Shown: in pieces, positions 53,485 through 62,043 of the stretch
How positions within the stretch are numbered: position 1 is the first letter of the stretch
Layout of the letters: each line of letters opens with the position of its first letter
Assembly (NCBI GenBank): GCA_947497905.1
Contig: CANMIH010000006.1
Location: 184,307-248,306 of the forward strand
Source: an uncultured Pelagimonas sp.
Lineage (GTDB): Bacteria; Pseudomonadota; Alphaproteobacteria; Rhodobacterales; Rhodobacteraceae
Direction: 5' to 3'
DNA: 64,000 nt
The notes under the pieces: generated by a model
Databases searched by the model: none
What the model saw: only the letters and a program-made list of their open reading frames with translations
What the model was told of the DNA's origin: nothing
Translations under genes and position numbers: made by a program

Positions 53485-54591
53485 TTAGCCGCGTGCAGCC
53501 GCCAAGGCTTTGGGCAGTGCCGCCTCAAATGCTGCAATTTCATCCGCCGTGCCCGCGCTGATACGGATGCAGCGGTCTTGGGGGGCAACAAAGGGCATAC
53601 GGACAAAGATCCCACGCGCCACCAGTTCAGACACGAGCCTGCGGGCGAAATCACCGTCCTGCCCACACTCCACAGTAACAAAATTGGTGGCGGAGGGCAG
53701 AGGTGTCAGCCCCTGTGCCCGACAGATCTGTGCGATTTGTTCTTTGGCTGTAGAGACCTGAGCCAGCGTCTGGTTGAGCCAATCTTTGTCTTTCAGCGCC
53801 GCCAGGGCCCCGGCCTGTGCCGCGCGGTTCATGCCAAAGTGGTTGCGGATTTTGTCAAAGGCACGGATCAGCGGCGTAGCCGCAATCCCATAGCCCACGC
53901 GTGCCCCAGCCATGCCGTAGGCTTTTGAAAAGGTGCGGAATCGGATCACACGCGGATCTTCGGGATCAATGCGCGGGGCGGTGCCCTCTGGTGCAAATTC
54001 GATATAGGCTTCGTCGAGGATCAACACCGACCCGTCGGGGATCTTGTCCAGGGCCGCCTCAATCACATCACCGCTCACCCAAGTGGCCATCGGATTGTCG
54101 GGATTGGCGAAGTAGATCAGTTTCGGACGAAGATCTTGTGCCGCTGCCAGCAATCCATGCAGATCCTCGTGATCTTCTCGGTAAGGCAGTTTGGTCAAGA
54201 CACCACCAAAGCCCGCCACATGATAATTGAACGTCGGATATGCGCCATCCGAGGTGAGCACGGCGTCTCCCTCTTCGACCAAAAGGCGGGTCAGGTAACC
54301 CAACAACCCATCAATGCCCTCCCCAACGATGATATTCTCAGGGCGGCATCCGTTCTCTTCGGCCAGCGCATGGCGCAGGTCGTGGCTTGCGGAGTCTGCA
54401 TATTTCCAGATCTCAGCGGCTTCGGCCCGCATTGCTTCAATAGCACGGGGTGAGGGGCCAAAGACGTTTTCGTTTGCCCCCAATCGGGCATCAAACCGGG
54501 CCCCACGGGCGCGTTCCTGCACCTCAGGGCCAACAAAGGGGACGGTTTCCGGCAGGCGGGCGATCAGGTCGGGATAGCGAGGTCCAGTCAT
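53485..54591 (-). CDS. HisC-family PLP aminotransferase
   Basis: A 368-residue class I/II aminotransferase. LGANENVFGPSP at the N-terminus is the HisC-type substrate loop. ADSASHDLRHALAEENG and the PLP lysine in RFRTFSKAYGMAGARVGYG place it with histidinol-phosphate and aromatic amino acid aminotransferases; FANPDNPMATW is also conserved. Without other his genes nearby it may act on phenylalanine/tyrosine or another amino acid rather than on histidinol phosphate. ATG 54591 is the family-like start. Confidence 0.8.
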   Translation of the reverse strand: MTGPRYPDLIARLPETVPFVGPEVQERARGARFDARLGANENVFGPSPRAIEAMRAEAAEIWKYADSASHDLRHALAEENGCRPENIIVGEGIDGLLGYLTRLLVEEGDAVLTSDGAYPTFNYHVAGFGGVLTKLPYREDHEDLHGLLAAAQDLRPKLIYFANPDNPMATWVSGDVIEAALDKIPDGSVLILDEAYIEFAPEGTAPRIDPEDPRVIRFRTFSKAYGMAGARVGYGIAATPLIRAFDKIRNHFGMNRAAQAGALAALKDKDWLNQTLAQVSTAKEQIAQICRAQGLTPLPSATNFVTVECGQDGDFARRLVSELVARGIFVRMPFVAPQDRCIRISAGTADEIAAFEAALPKALAAARG

Positions 54592-54752
54592 GCCGCTATA
54601 TTGGTGAAACTGGCCTTGAGGTAAAGAGTGGCCGGGGTACATGTGACCTAGGATCAGCGCCCCTTTGCCGTTTGTCGTGTAATCTCAGCAGAGTGCTTGA
54701 CCATTTGGTGGGCAAACGACAGGGTCCGGCAAAGCACAGTTACGAGGCCCCG

Positions 54753-56039
54753 ATGCCCCAATCCCCGGCACCTTTTGCCCCTTATGAATGGATGATCGCC
54801 TGGCGGTACCTTCGCGCCAAACGCGCCGAGGGTGGTGTGAGTGTGATGACCTGGATCAGCCTGATCGGTATCACGCTGGCGGTTTTCGCCCTGATCGCCA
54901 CCCTTGCCGTGCGCTCGGGGTTCCGCGCCGAGTTTGTGGACACCATTTTGGGCAGCAATGCCCATGTGACGGTCTATCACGTGCAGAGGCTGGATGAGTT
55001 TGGTCGCACAACCCGGACCTTGCCGGACCACGCGGCCATGGCCGACCGGGTGCGTCTGGTGCCCGGCGTGACCCGTGTAGCGCCTTTGGTCAAGGGGCAG
55101 GTTATGGCCTCGGCACGGCAGCGCAATGCAGGTGTCGAGGTATTTGGGATCGATGCGGCAGACATCGCGCAGATCCCGCGTATCGCCAATCCCGAGACTG
55201 GCCGTGGTTCACTTGATGACTTCGAAAACGGCATCGCCATTGGGTCGGGCGTGGCGCTTGAGCTCGGGGTCGGCGTTGGGGACAAGGTGAAACTTGTGTC
55301 GCCCAATGGTGTGAAAACCGCCTTTGGCACCTCACCACGGGTGAAATCCTACGACATCGTCTATGTGTTCACAGCCGGGCGCTATGACATCGACAAAACC
55401 CGTGTCTATATGCCCTTTGAGGAGGCGCAGCTTTATTTCAACCGTGACGGTGTTGCGGATGAGCTGGAGGTGATTGTTGACAGCCCCGAAGGTGTTGAAG
55501 GTTATACAACCGCTATCGCGCAGGCCGCAGGCGCGGGGGCGTTGATCTGGACCTGGCAGGATGCCTCCGGGGGCTTTCTGCGGGCGCTTGAGATCGAAGA
55601 TAACGTGATGTTTGTGATCCTCTCTGTGCTGGTCCTGATTGCGACGATGAACATTGTCTCTGGGCTGATCATGCTGGTGAAAAATAAGGGTCGTGACATC
55701 GGCATTTTGCGCACCATGGGGCTGACAGAAGGTTCGGTGATGCGGGTGTTTTTCATCTGCGGATCCTTCACGGGGATCATTGGCACGGTATTGGGTGTGA
55801 TCCTTGGATGTCTCTTCGCGATCTACATCGACCCGATTTTTGCCTTTGTGAACTATGTTGCGGGTGGGGGTGTCTGGGATCCTTCCATTCGTGGCATTTA
55901 TGCTCTGCCAGCCAAACTGCAGCTGGGTGATGTCTTGTCCGCTGTTTCGCTGTCACTTGGGCTGAGCTTTGTGGTCACAATTTTCCCGGCGCGCCGAGCC
56001 GCGCGGATGAACCCTGTTGAGGCGCTGCGCTATGAATGA
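54753..56039 (+). CDS. lolC: LolC/LolE-type lipoprotein-releasing ABC permease
   Basis: A 428-residue inner membrane protein with the MacB/LolCE architecture: one N-terminal helix (after [34 protein letters not shown] start), a large periplasmic domain, then three helices with [29 protein letters not shown], the coupling helix region. With LolD it extracts lipoproteins from the inner membrane and hands them to LolA. ATG 54753 begins at the family N-terminus; the frame upstream overlaps the divergent aminotransferase gene and is not supported. It overlaps lolD by 8 bases. Confidence 0.92.
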   Translation: MPQSPAPFAPYEWMIAWRYLRAKRAEGGVSVMTWISLIGITLAVFALIATLAVRSGFRAEFVDTILGSNAHVTVYHVQRLDEFGRTTRTLPDHAAMADRVRLVPGVTRVAPLVKGQVMASARQRNAGVEVFGIDAADIAQIPRIANPETGRGSLDDFENGIAIGSGVALELGVGVGDKVKLVSPNGVKTAFGTSPRVKSYDIVYVFTAGRYDIDKTRVYMPFEEAQLYFNRDGVADELEVIVDSPEGVEGYTTAIAQAAGAGALIWTWQDASGGFLRALEIEDNVMFVILSVLVLIATMNIVSGLIMLVKNKGRDIGILRTMGLTEGSVMRVFFICGSFTGIIGTVLGVILGCLFAIYIDPIFAFVNYVAGGGVWDPSIRGIYALPAKLQLGDVLSAVSLSLGLSFVVTIFPARRAARMNPVEALRYE

Positions 56040-56715
56040 AGTTGTGCTGAAGCTGAGCGGGATCGAAAAGACCTACAAAAAGGGCGAGCCGGGCGAAGTT
56101 CAGGTGCTGAAGGGCGCTGAGCTTGAGCTGCGCCGGGGTGAACTGGTTGCGCTTGTGGCCCCTTCGGGGGCGGGCAAATCAACGCTGCTGCATATCGCAG
56201 GCCTTTTGGATCTTCCCGATAGCGGTGAGGTCGAAATCGCGGGCGAAGCGATGCAGGGGCGCTCAGATCGTCGCCGCACCGCAGTGCGCCGCGATGATGT
56301 GGGGTTTGTGTATCAGTTCCACCATCTGCTGCCGGAGTTTACGGCCCTGGAAAACATTGCTCTGCCCCAGCTTGCAAATGGCGCGCGGAAAACCGCAGCC
56401 GACGCGCGGGCCATGGAGTTGCTCAACAGTGTTGGCGTGGGCGAACGTGCCGGACACCGCCCCGCCGCTTTGTCCGGTGGTGAGCAGCAGCGCGTGGCTT
56501 TTTGCCGGGCCATGGCCAACACCCCCAAGCTTTTGCTGGCGGATGAGCCAACGGGTAATCTCGATCCGGAAACCTCGGATCGGGTGTTTGGCGCTTTGGT
56601 CAAACTGGTGCGCGAAACGGGCCTTTCGGCGCTGATCGCCACGCATAACCTTGAGCTGGCGGCACAAATGGACCGTATGTTGCGGTTGGACGGTGGCGTG
56701 CTGCGCGCAGCTTAA
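56032..56715 (+). CDS. lolD: LolD, lipoprotein-releasing ABC ATPase
   Basis: A 227-residue ATPase with Walker [10 protein letters not shown], signature [11 protein letters not shown] and Walker [13 protein letters not shown], the MacB/LolD pattern. The Q-loop region reads [17 protein letters not shown], a LolD hallmark. It powers lipoprotein release by LolC/E. ATG 56032 lies inside the end of lolC, so translation is coupled. Confidence 0.95.
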   Translation: MNEVVLKLSGIEKTYKKGEPGEVQVLKGAELELRRGELVALVAPSGAGKSTLLHIAGLLDLPDSGEVEIAGEAMQGRSDRRRTAVRRDDVGFVYQFHHLLPEFTALENIALPQLANGARKTAADARAMELLNSVGVGERAGHRPAALSGGEQQRVAFCRAMANTPKLLLADEPTGNLDPETSDRVFGALVKLVRETGLSALIATHNLELAAQMDRMLRLDGGVLRAA

Positions 56716-56725
56716 GCCTTTGAAA

Positions 56726-57160
56726 TTAGGCGCGCTGGGTAATCCAGACACCCAGCGCCATGACCGAAATCCCGGCGGCGCGGGTCAATGTCAGCGGACT
56801 GATCTTGGCCCCAAACAGCCCGAAGTGATCGATCGCTGCTGCGCTGATCAATTGGCCGATCAGCACAAAGAACACCGCATTTCCGACGCCGAACTTGGGC
56901 GCGACAAAGGTGATGGACAGCACATAGAACGCCACAAGCACGCCAGCCAGAAACAGATGTTTGGGGGCGGACACCGCTTTGGCCATGCTTGGGGCGCCAC
57001 TGACGACCCAGACAAGCGATGCGGACAAAAGCGCCACACAAAACAAGATCACCCCGGCGGACACGGGCGAGCCAAGCCGCAGACCAAGGGCAGCATTCAA
57101 AGCTGCAAGAACCGGAATGCCGATCCCGGCAATCAGCATGATGGCCGCGTAATGTGTCAT
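56726..57160 (-). CDS. DMT-superfamily inner membrane protein (YdcZ/DUF606 type)
   Basis: A 144-residue integral membrane protein with five hydrophobic segments. It opens AAIMLIAGIGIPVLAALNAALGLRLGSPVSAGVILF, shows FYVLSITFVAPKFGVGNAVFFVLIGQLISAAAIDHFGLFG, and ends with RAAGISVMALGV, which matches the YdcZ (DUF606) branch of drug/metabolite transporters. The substrate is unknown. GGGTGG precedes the ATG. It converges on lolD with a 10-base gap. Confidence 0.82.
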   Translation of the reverse strand: MTHYAAIMLIAGIGIPVLAALNAALGLRLGSPVSAGVILFCVALLSASLVWVVSGAPSMAKAVSAPKHLFLAGVLVAFYVLSITFVAPKFGVGNAVFFVLIGQLISAAAIDHFGLFGAKISPLTLTRAAGISVMALGVWITQRA

Positions 57161-57305
57161 GATCCACCCTTTCAATTTGAGTGCACCCAATCACGCGCTC
57201 GAATCGCTGTCGAGCAAAACCTCACGTCCCGGCTGACCCAGATCAAGGGGAGCGTGCTGAAAGACCTTTAAGTCTGGTCTTGAAACAGGCAGCGGAGGGC
57301 GGGTC

Positions 57306-57692
57306 ATGCGCGCATTAGGTCTCAGTTTTGTGCTTTTGGCAGGATGCGTTCCGGCGGACACCGCGCCCGAAGGGCGCGCGATATTCGAAAGCTATTGCGT
57401 CTCGTGCCATGGCTCGGAGGGGCAGGGAGATGGTCCGCTGTCGGATCAATTGCCCATTGCGCCGGTGGATTTGACTCTGCTTCAGGCCACAAATGGTGGC
57501 GTTTTTCCCACCGAAGACGTCATGATCCAGATTTTCGGCTATCCCGGTCGGTTTCATCAAGGGCTGATGCCCGAGTTTGGGCCTTTGCTGGAGGGGCCAC
57601 AAGTGGACTGGGTTGGGCCGGCGGGCCGCGTCACGCAGACACCTCAGGCGCTGCTGGATGTGGTGGACTATTTGCGCTCAGTTCAGCAATAA
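57306..57692 (+). CDS. Lipoprotein cytochrome c, first of a pair
   Basis: A 128-residue protein with a lipoprotein signal (LLAGC at the cleavage site) and one heme motif CVSCHGSEGQGDGP. A single cytochrome domain follows, with a possible Met ligand in GLMPEFGP. It would be a membrane-anchored monoheme electron carrier on the periplasmic side. It is very similar in layout to the next gene, 26 bases downstream, so the two probably arose by duplication. The electron partners are not evident; the sox cluster is 48 kb away. Confidence 0.82.
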   Translation: MRALGLSFVLLAGCVPADTAPEGRAIFESYCVSCHGSEGQGDGPLSDQLPIAPVDLTLLQATNGGVFPTEDVMIQIFGYPGRFHQGLMPEFGPLLEGPQVDWVGPAGRVTQTPQALLDVVDYLRSVQQ

Positions 57693-57718
57693 AGACCCAA
57701 AGTATAGAGAGGCACCTG

Positions 57719-58126
57719 ATGCGGAACTGGATCTATCTTGGCGCGGCTTTGGCGCTAGCAGGATGTGTTGAAACCGAAATGCCCGTGGCCGGGGATGGCC
57801 GCGCGTTGTTTATGGAAAACTGCGCGGTTTGTCATGGTGCGTCCGGCGTGGGTGACGGGGAATTTGCCCGGGCGATGGCGAAGCCGCCGAAGAACCTGAC
57901 CCTGATTGCCCTGCGTCACGGAGATGAATTCCCGCGCGCCAAAGTCATGTCAATCATCGACGGTTATGCCAAATCGGATCTGGACGGGCCGGGCATGCCA
58001 GAATTTGGTGATTTGCTGAACGGGGATCTTGTGCCTTTTGATAGCGGGGATGGCCGTTTAACTCCAACGCCGCGCAAACTGGTTGCTCTGCTTGAGTATA
58101 TCGAAAGCCTGCAGAAAGCCCGGTGA
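57719..58126 (+). CDS. Lipoprotein cytochrome c, second of a pair
   Basis: A 135-residue protein with a lipoprotein signal (ALAGC) and the heme motif CAVCHGASGVGDGE. The downstream part PKNLTLIALRHGDEFP and PGMPEFGDLL aligns with the preceding cytochrome (PVDLTLLQATNGGVFP and GLMPEFGPLL). Both keep the conserved Met for heme ligation. ATG 57719 was chosen because AGAGAGG lies upstream and the lipoprotein signal starts there. A palindromic repeat lies downstream. Confidence 0.82.
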   Translation: MRNWIYLGAALALAGCVETEMPVAGDGRALFMENCAVCHGASGVGDGEFARAMAKPPKNLTLIALRHGDEFPRAKVMSIIDGYAKSDLDGPGMPEFGDLLNGDLVPFDSGDGRLTPTPRKLVALLEYIESLQKAR

Positions 58127-58196
58127 TAGGCCCCGCTCCTTTGGGGTGATAGTATCCCGAAGGAGCCGCCCTGAGGCGGCGGTCACCGCGCGCCAC

Positions 58197-58218
58197 CCGA
58201 ATTTTCTTGAAAATTCGG
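58197..58218. repeat. Intergenic palindrome, copy 1
   Basis: Arms CCGAATTTTC (58197-58206) and GAAAATTCGG (58209-58218) separated by TT, a perfect inverted repeat. The identical element occurs at 61907-61928 and a variant at 60711-60730. It lies between the convergent cytochrome and TetR genes. Confidence 0.85.
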
Positions 58219-58220
58219 AC

Positions 58221-58808
58221 CTACCCGCCCAAAGATTTGCGAACCATCTGACAGTAGATTTCGCTGACCTCATCCTCTGACAAACGTCCACCGGGGCGGT
58301 ACCAGGTGGTCACACCAGTCAGCATGGCAATCACCGCCAATGTGGCGATTTTTGCATCTGGCACGACAAAGGCGCCCGCTCTGACACCGGCTTGTATGAT
58401 CGCTTCAAGCTCATCTTCATAGGCGCGGCGCAGTTTTTCGATTTTCTCAAAGTTCTCAGGGCTGAGATTGCGCAGCTCCATATAGGCGATGAAAACCTCA
58501 TCGGGGCGCTGCAGGTGAAAGCGTATGTGAAAATCGACGAAATCGCGCAGCTGCGCCTCTGGGGAGCCTTCGACCTGCCGCTCGGCGCGTGCACCCAGAA
58601 GATCATCCATATGACCTTTCATCAGGGAAAACAGCAGGGCCTGCTTGTCGGGTGTGTAATTGTACAAGGCACCCGCCTGCACACCGACTTCCGATGCGAT
58701 CTGGCGCATTGAAACGGCCGCATATCCGCATTCTGCAAACAACCGTAATGCGGCTGCGCGAATTTTTGGGCCGGTGATGCCGGAGTGACTGCCTTGGGTA
58801 CGTGCCAT
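58221..58808 (-). CDS. TetR-family transcriptional regulator
   Basis: A 195-residue regulator. The N-terminal helix-turn-helix reads KIRAAALRLFAECGYAAVSMRQIASEVGVQAGALYNYTPDKQALL, the standard TetR signature. The C-terminal ligand domain (FHLQRPDEVFIAYMELRNLSPENFEKI) resembles regulators of fatty acid or aromatic acid metabolism, but the ligand is unknown. ATG 58808 is preferred to 58829 because it begins the usual short start before the helix-turn-helix. The divergent lipoprotein gene starts 94 bases away. Confidence 0.88.
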   Translation of the reverse strand: MARTQGSHSGITGPKIRAAALRLFAECGYAAVSMRQIASEVGVQAGALYNYTPDKQALLFSLMKGHMDDLLGARAERQVEGSPEAQLRDFVDFHIRFHLQRPDEVFIAYMELRNLSPENFEKIEKLRRAYEDELEAIIQAGVRAGAFVVPDAKIATLAVIAMLTGVTTWYRPGGRLSEDEVSEIYCQMVRKSLGG

Positions 58809-58902
58809 AAACCCTTGATATCTGAACACACGTTCAAATCAACCCGCCGATTATGTGAGACACCATCTTGTATGAGAAGCTGCGCTGAGGCATGACAGAC
58901 AT

Positions 58903-59217
58903 ATGCGCGTGATCCTTAGCCTTGCTTTTGCGGCCGCTTTGACGGCCTGTGCCCAGTTCCCTGAACTGGATCATACCCAAACCGCTGATTTGGCGCAGGC
59001 CGAGTACCCTCAGCTTTTGCCGCTGGATCAGCTGATCCATGGTCCGGCACCCCGCATTGGCGAGGCGGATGTGGCCAGTCACGAAGCACGTGCCGCGGGG
59101 CTGCGCACGCGGGCTGCGCGTTTGTCACGCGTGCGGACTGGAGGCAATGCAGATCTGACACGCAGGCTCGCTCAGCTCCGCCAAAAGGCCAAAGCGCTCA
59201 AGGCCCAGCCGCTGTAG
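58903..59217 (+). CDS. Small putative lipoprotein
   Basis: A 104-residue protein with a lipoprotein signal ending LTAC. The mature part is polar, with a helical Arg/Ala-rich C-terminus (EARAAGLRTRAARLSRVRTGG, then LTRRLAQLRQKAKALKAQ), probably a coiled coil. No family is recognised. It precedes hom by 123 bases. Confidence 0.7.
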   Translation: MRVILSLAFAAALTACAQFPELDHTQTADLAQAEYPQLLPLDQLIHGPAPRIGEADVASHEARAAGLRTRAARLSRVRTGGNADLTRRLAQLRQKAKALKAQPL

Positions 59218-59340
59218 ACCTTCCATTCCGTGAGCTGTTGACGCCTCTCGTGTGACCTTTGTCGCAGGCCCCCGTTGCACCTTTGGGAAACACTGGGTAA
59301 GTCGGTTTCAAAGAGAAGTTGACCTGAAGGAGTCCGTCTT

Positions 59341-60630
59341 ATGTCCAGCCCTCTGCGCCTCGGTATCGCCGGTCTTGGAACAGTCGGTGCCGGAGTGGTC
59401 AAGATCACCCGCCAAAAAGCTGAACTTCTGGCCACTCGTGGCGGTCGTCCCATTGAAATCACGGCCGTTTCAGCGCGCAATCGGGATAAAGATCGGGGTG
59501 TAAACCTCAGCCACTATGCCTGGGAAGATGATCCCGTCAAACTGGCCACCCGCGATGATGTGGACGTCTTTGTCGAACTGATGGGCGGCAGCGACGGACC
59601 TGCAAAAGCGGCAACAGAGGCTGCGCTGAAGGCGGGCAAAGATGTGGTCACTGCGAACAAAGCGATGTTGGCACACCACGGACAGGAACTGGCGCAGCTG
59701 GCCGAAGACAACAACTGCGTCCTGCGCTTTGAGGCGGCGGTTGCCGGTGGCATCCCGATCATCAAATCTTTGACCGAAGGTCTGGCGGGCAATGACATCG
59801 AGCGTATTATGGGGGTCATGAACGGCACCTGTAACTACATCCTGACGCGGATGGAGGATGCGGGCCTATCTTACGAAGAAGCTTTCGCTGAGGCAGACGG
59901 TCTTGGCTATCTGGAAGCAGATCCAAATCTGGACGTGGGCGGGATCGATGCAGGTCACAAGCTCTCGCTTCTGGCCTCGATTGCCTTTGGCACTCAGGTG
60001 GCCTTTGACGCGGTCGAGCTTGAAGGCATTGGTCAGGTCAGCATCGAAGACATCCGTCAGGCGGCGGATATGGGCTATCGCATCAAGCTCCTGGGCGTCA
60101 CTCGGATGACTGGTCGCGGACTAGAGCAGACCATGACACCATGTCTTGTGCCTGCGGTTTCTCCCTTGGGTCAATTGCAGGGCGGCACCAATATGGTTGT
60201 CGTGGAAGGGGATCAGGTGGGACAGGTCGTTCTACGGGGTGCCGGTGCGGGGGAAGGCCCAACCGCAAGCGCGGTTATGGGCGATGTGATGGATATTGCA
60301 CGTGGATTGCGCATGACCACATTTGGTCAGCCAGCAAGCTCTCTTGTGGCGGCTCAGCCTGCGAAATCGGCCACTCCGGCGCCGTTCTATCTGCGCCTCG
60401 CTCTGCAGGACAAACCGGGTGCCATGGCCAAGGTGGCGGCGGCCCTTGGAGATGCCGGGGTGTCGATCGATCGTATGCGCCAATATGGCCATGACCAGTC
60501 CACAACGGCGCCGGTTCTGATCGTGACACACAAAACCACCCGCCCGTCGTTGGACGCGGCTTTGGAGGTCTTGGCAGGTAGCGATGTGGTCTCCGGTGAT
60601 CCCGTAGCCCTGCGCATCGAGAAGGTCTGA
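59341..60630 (+). CDS. hom: Homoserine dehydrogenase
   Basis: A 429-residue enzyme of the monofunctional type. The NAD(P)-binding motif IAGLGTVGAGV is at the N-terminus, the catalytic core has VTANKAMLAHHG, AAVAGGIPIIK, MNGTCNYILTRM and ADPNLDVGGIDAGHK, and a C-terminal ACT domain (LRLALQDKPGAMAKVAAALGDAGVSIDRMRQ) suggests feedback control by threonine or another amino acid. It reduces aspartate semialdehyde to homoserine for threonine, methionine and isoleucine. AAGGAG lies before the ATG. Confidence 0.97.
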   Translation: MSSPLRLGIAGLGTVGAGVVKITRQKAELLATRGGRPIEITAVSARNRDKDRGVNLSHYAWEDDPVKLATRDDVDVFVELMGGSDGPAKAATEAALKAGKDVVTANKAMLAHHGQELAQLAEDNNCVLRFEAAVAGGIPIIKSLTEGLAGNDIERIMGVMNGTCNYILTRMEDAGLSYEEAFAEADGLGYLEADPNLDVGGIDAGHKLSLLASIAFGTQVAFDAVELEGIGQVSIEDIRQAADMGYRIKLLGVTRMTGRGLEQTMTPCLVPAVSPLGQLQGGTNMVVVEGDQVGQVVLRGAGAGEGPTASAVMGDVMDIARGLRMTTFGQPASSLVAAQPAKSATPAPFYLRLALQDKPGAMAKVAAALGDAGVSIDRMRQYGHDQSTTAPVLIVTHKTTRPSLDAALEVLAGSDVVSGDPVALRIEKV

Positions 60631-60654
60631 GGCCTGCATACATCTTAAACGTTG

Positions 60655-60687
60655 AAAAAAACGGGCAGAGAGATCTGCCCGTTTTTT
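60655..60687. terminator. Terminator after hom
   Basis: CGGGCAGA (60662-60669) and TCTGCCCG (60674-60681) with a GAGA loop, preceded by a run of A and followed by six T. Confidence 0.92.
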
Positions 60688-60710
60688 GCGCTTACGATTT
60701 TGGGGAGCGG

Positions 60711-60730
60711 CGATTTTTCAAGAAAAATCG
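60711..60730. repeat. Intergenic palindrome, variant copy
   Basis: Arms CGATTTTTC (60711-60719) and GAAAAATCG (60722-60730) separated by AA. It is a variant of the CCGAATTTTC palindrome found twice elsewhere, here between hom and glpX. Confidence 0.75.
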
Positions 60731-60923
60731 GGGTGTCGCACGGCTTGCAACGCGCCGCGCATTTGTTCTCTGCGGCATAGGTGGGCAGCAAAATTAGGGC
60801 CGGCAAGAGCGCAAATGTAGCGTGATATGAATACCGCGTCCAATTGGGTTAGCGTCACCGGCCTTGCCCCCGGTGGCGGGCTTGGTCTAAGTGGGGCTAA
60901 CGCTGTGTTCCAAGGAAGAGACT

Positions 60924-61892
60924 ATGTCCACGCCCATCGATTTTTCTGACCGTATGCTTTCTTTGGGCCTGGCCCGTGTTGCCGAACAGGCGGCCATCGC
61001 CTCCGCTGACTGGATTGGTCGCGGCGATGAAAAGGCTGCAGACCAGGCAGCCGTCAATGCTATGCGCGAACAGCTCAACCTGCTCGACATCAAAGGTGTT
61101 GTGGTGATCGGTGAAGGCGAACGTGACGAAGCTCCGATGCTATACATTGGCGAAGAGGTTGGATCGGGCGAGGGCCCCGGTGTTGATATCGCGCTGGACC
61201 CGCTCGAAGGCACCACGCTGACGGCCAAAGATATGCCAAACGCGCTGACGGTGATTGCCATGGGGCCGCGTGGCTCAATGTTGCATGCACCAGATACCTA
61301 TATGGATAAACTGGCCATTGGTCCGGGCTTCCCCGAAGGGATCGTGACCATGGATATGGACCCTGCGACCCGTGTTTCGGCTCTGGCGTCGGCAAAAGGC
61401 TGTCTACCGCAGGATATCACCGTTTGCATTCTTGAGCGCCCGCGCCACGAAGAGATGATCGCCGAAGTGCGCGCAACCGGCGCGTCAATCCGACTGATCA
61501 CAGATGGGGACGTTGCGGGTGTCATGCACTGCGCCGAACCTGATATCACGGGCATCGACATGTACATGGGTCAGGGTGGCGCCCCCGAAGGGGTTTTGGC
61601 CGCAGCGGCTTTGAAATGTATGGGTGGCCAGATGCAGGGCCGTCTTGTGTTCCGTAACGATGACGAGCGTGCGCGCGCAGCCAAAGCGGGCATCACCGAT
61701 CTCGACAAAATCTACACCCGGGATGAAATGGTCACTGCGGATGTGATTTTTGCAGCAACTGGCGTGACCAACGGTTCCATCCTGTCCGGGATCAAGCGGG
61801 AAGTGGGGCATATCACCACCGAGACTCTGTTGATGCGGTCGAAGACCGGTTCTGTGCGGCGCATGGTCTATCGCAACCCGGTTAAGCGCTGA
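60924..61892 (+). CDS. glpX: GlpX, class II fructose-1,6-bisphosphatase
   Basis: A 322-residue enzyme with the class II metal motif GEGERDEAPMLYIGEEVG, DPLEGTTLTA and the C-terminal FAATGVTNGSILSGIKRE. It dephosphorylates fructose-1,6-bisphosphate in gluconeogenesis, and in some autotrophs also sedoheptulose-1,7-bisphosphate. For an acetate-using organism gluconeogenesis is required. ATG 60924 was chosen for its family-like start and the GGAAGAG upstream. Confidence 0.95.
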   Translation: MSTPIDFSDRMLSLGLARVAEQAAIASADWIGRGDEKAADQAAVNAMREQLNLLDIKGVVVIGEGERDEAPMLYIGEEVGSGEGPGVDIALDPLEGTTLTAKDMPNALTVIAMGPRGSMLHAPDTYMDKLAIGPGFPEGIVTMDMDPATRVSALASAKGCLPQDITVCILERPRHEEMIAEVRATGASIRLITDGDVAGVMHCAEPDITGIDMYMGQGGAPEGVLAAAALKCMGGQMQGRLVFRNDDERARAAKAGITDLDKIYTRDEMVTADVIFAATGVTNGSILSGIKREVGHITTETLLMRSKTGSVRRMVYRNPVKR

Positions 61893-61906
61893 GGGTTTGG
61901 GGCGCG

Positions 61907-61928
61907 CCGAATTTTCTTGAAAATTCGG
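61907..61928. repeat. Intergenic palindrome, copy 2
   Basis: Identical 22-base inverted repeat to copy 1, arms 61907-61916 and 61919-61928 with TT between. It lies 14 bases after the glpX stop. Confidence 0.85.
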
Positions 61929-61994
61929 GAGGGGCCAGCCCCTTGCCCACCTTGCGGTGGGCGTCACCCCGGAATATTTTTGAAAAGAAGAAGC

Positions 61995-62018
61995 AAGGGG
62001 GCGCGGATGCCCCCTTTT
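61995..62018 (+). terminator. Terminator before recJ
   Basis: GGGGGC (61997-62002) and GCCCCC (62009-62014) form a 6-bp stem, extended by AA/TT, with a 6-base loop and TTTT. Another hairpin, GCCCACC/GGTGGGC, lies at 61945-61962. Confidence 0.8.
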
Positions 62019-62043
62019 GCGTATCAAGACCAAAGGTGGCCAC

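Noticed and set aside
54450..54752. An N-terminal extension of the lolC frame.
   Set aside because: It is antisense to the start of the HisC-family gene and has no resemblance to LolC; ATG 54753 fits the family.
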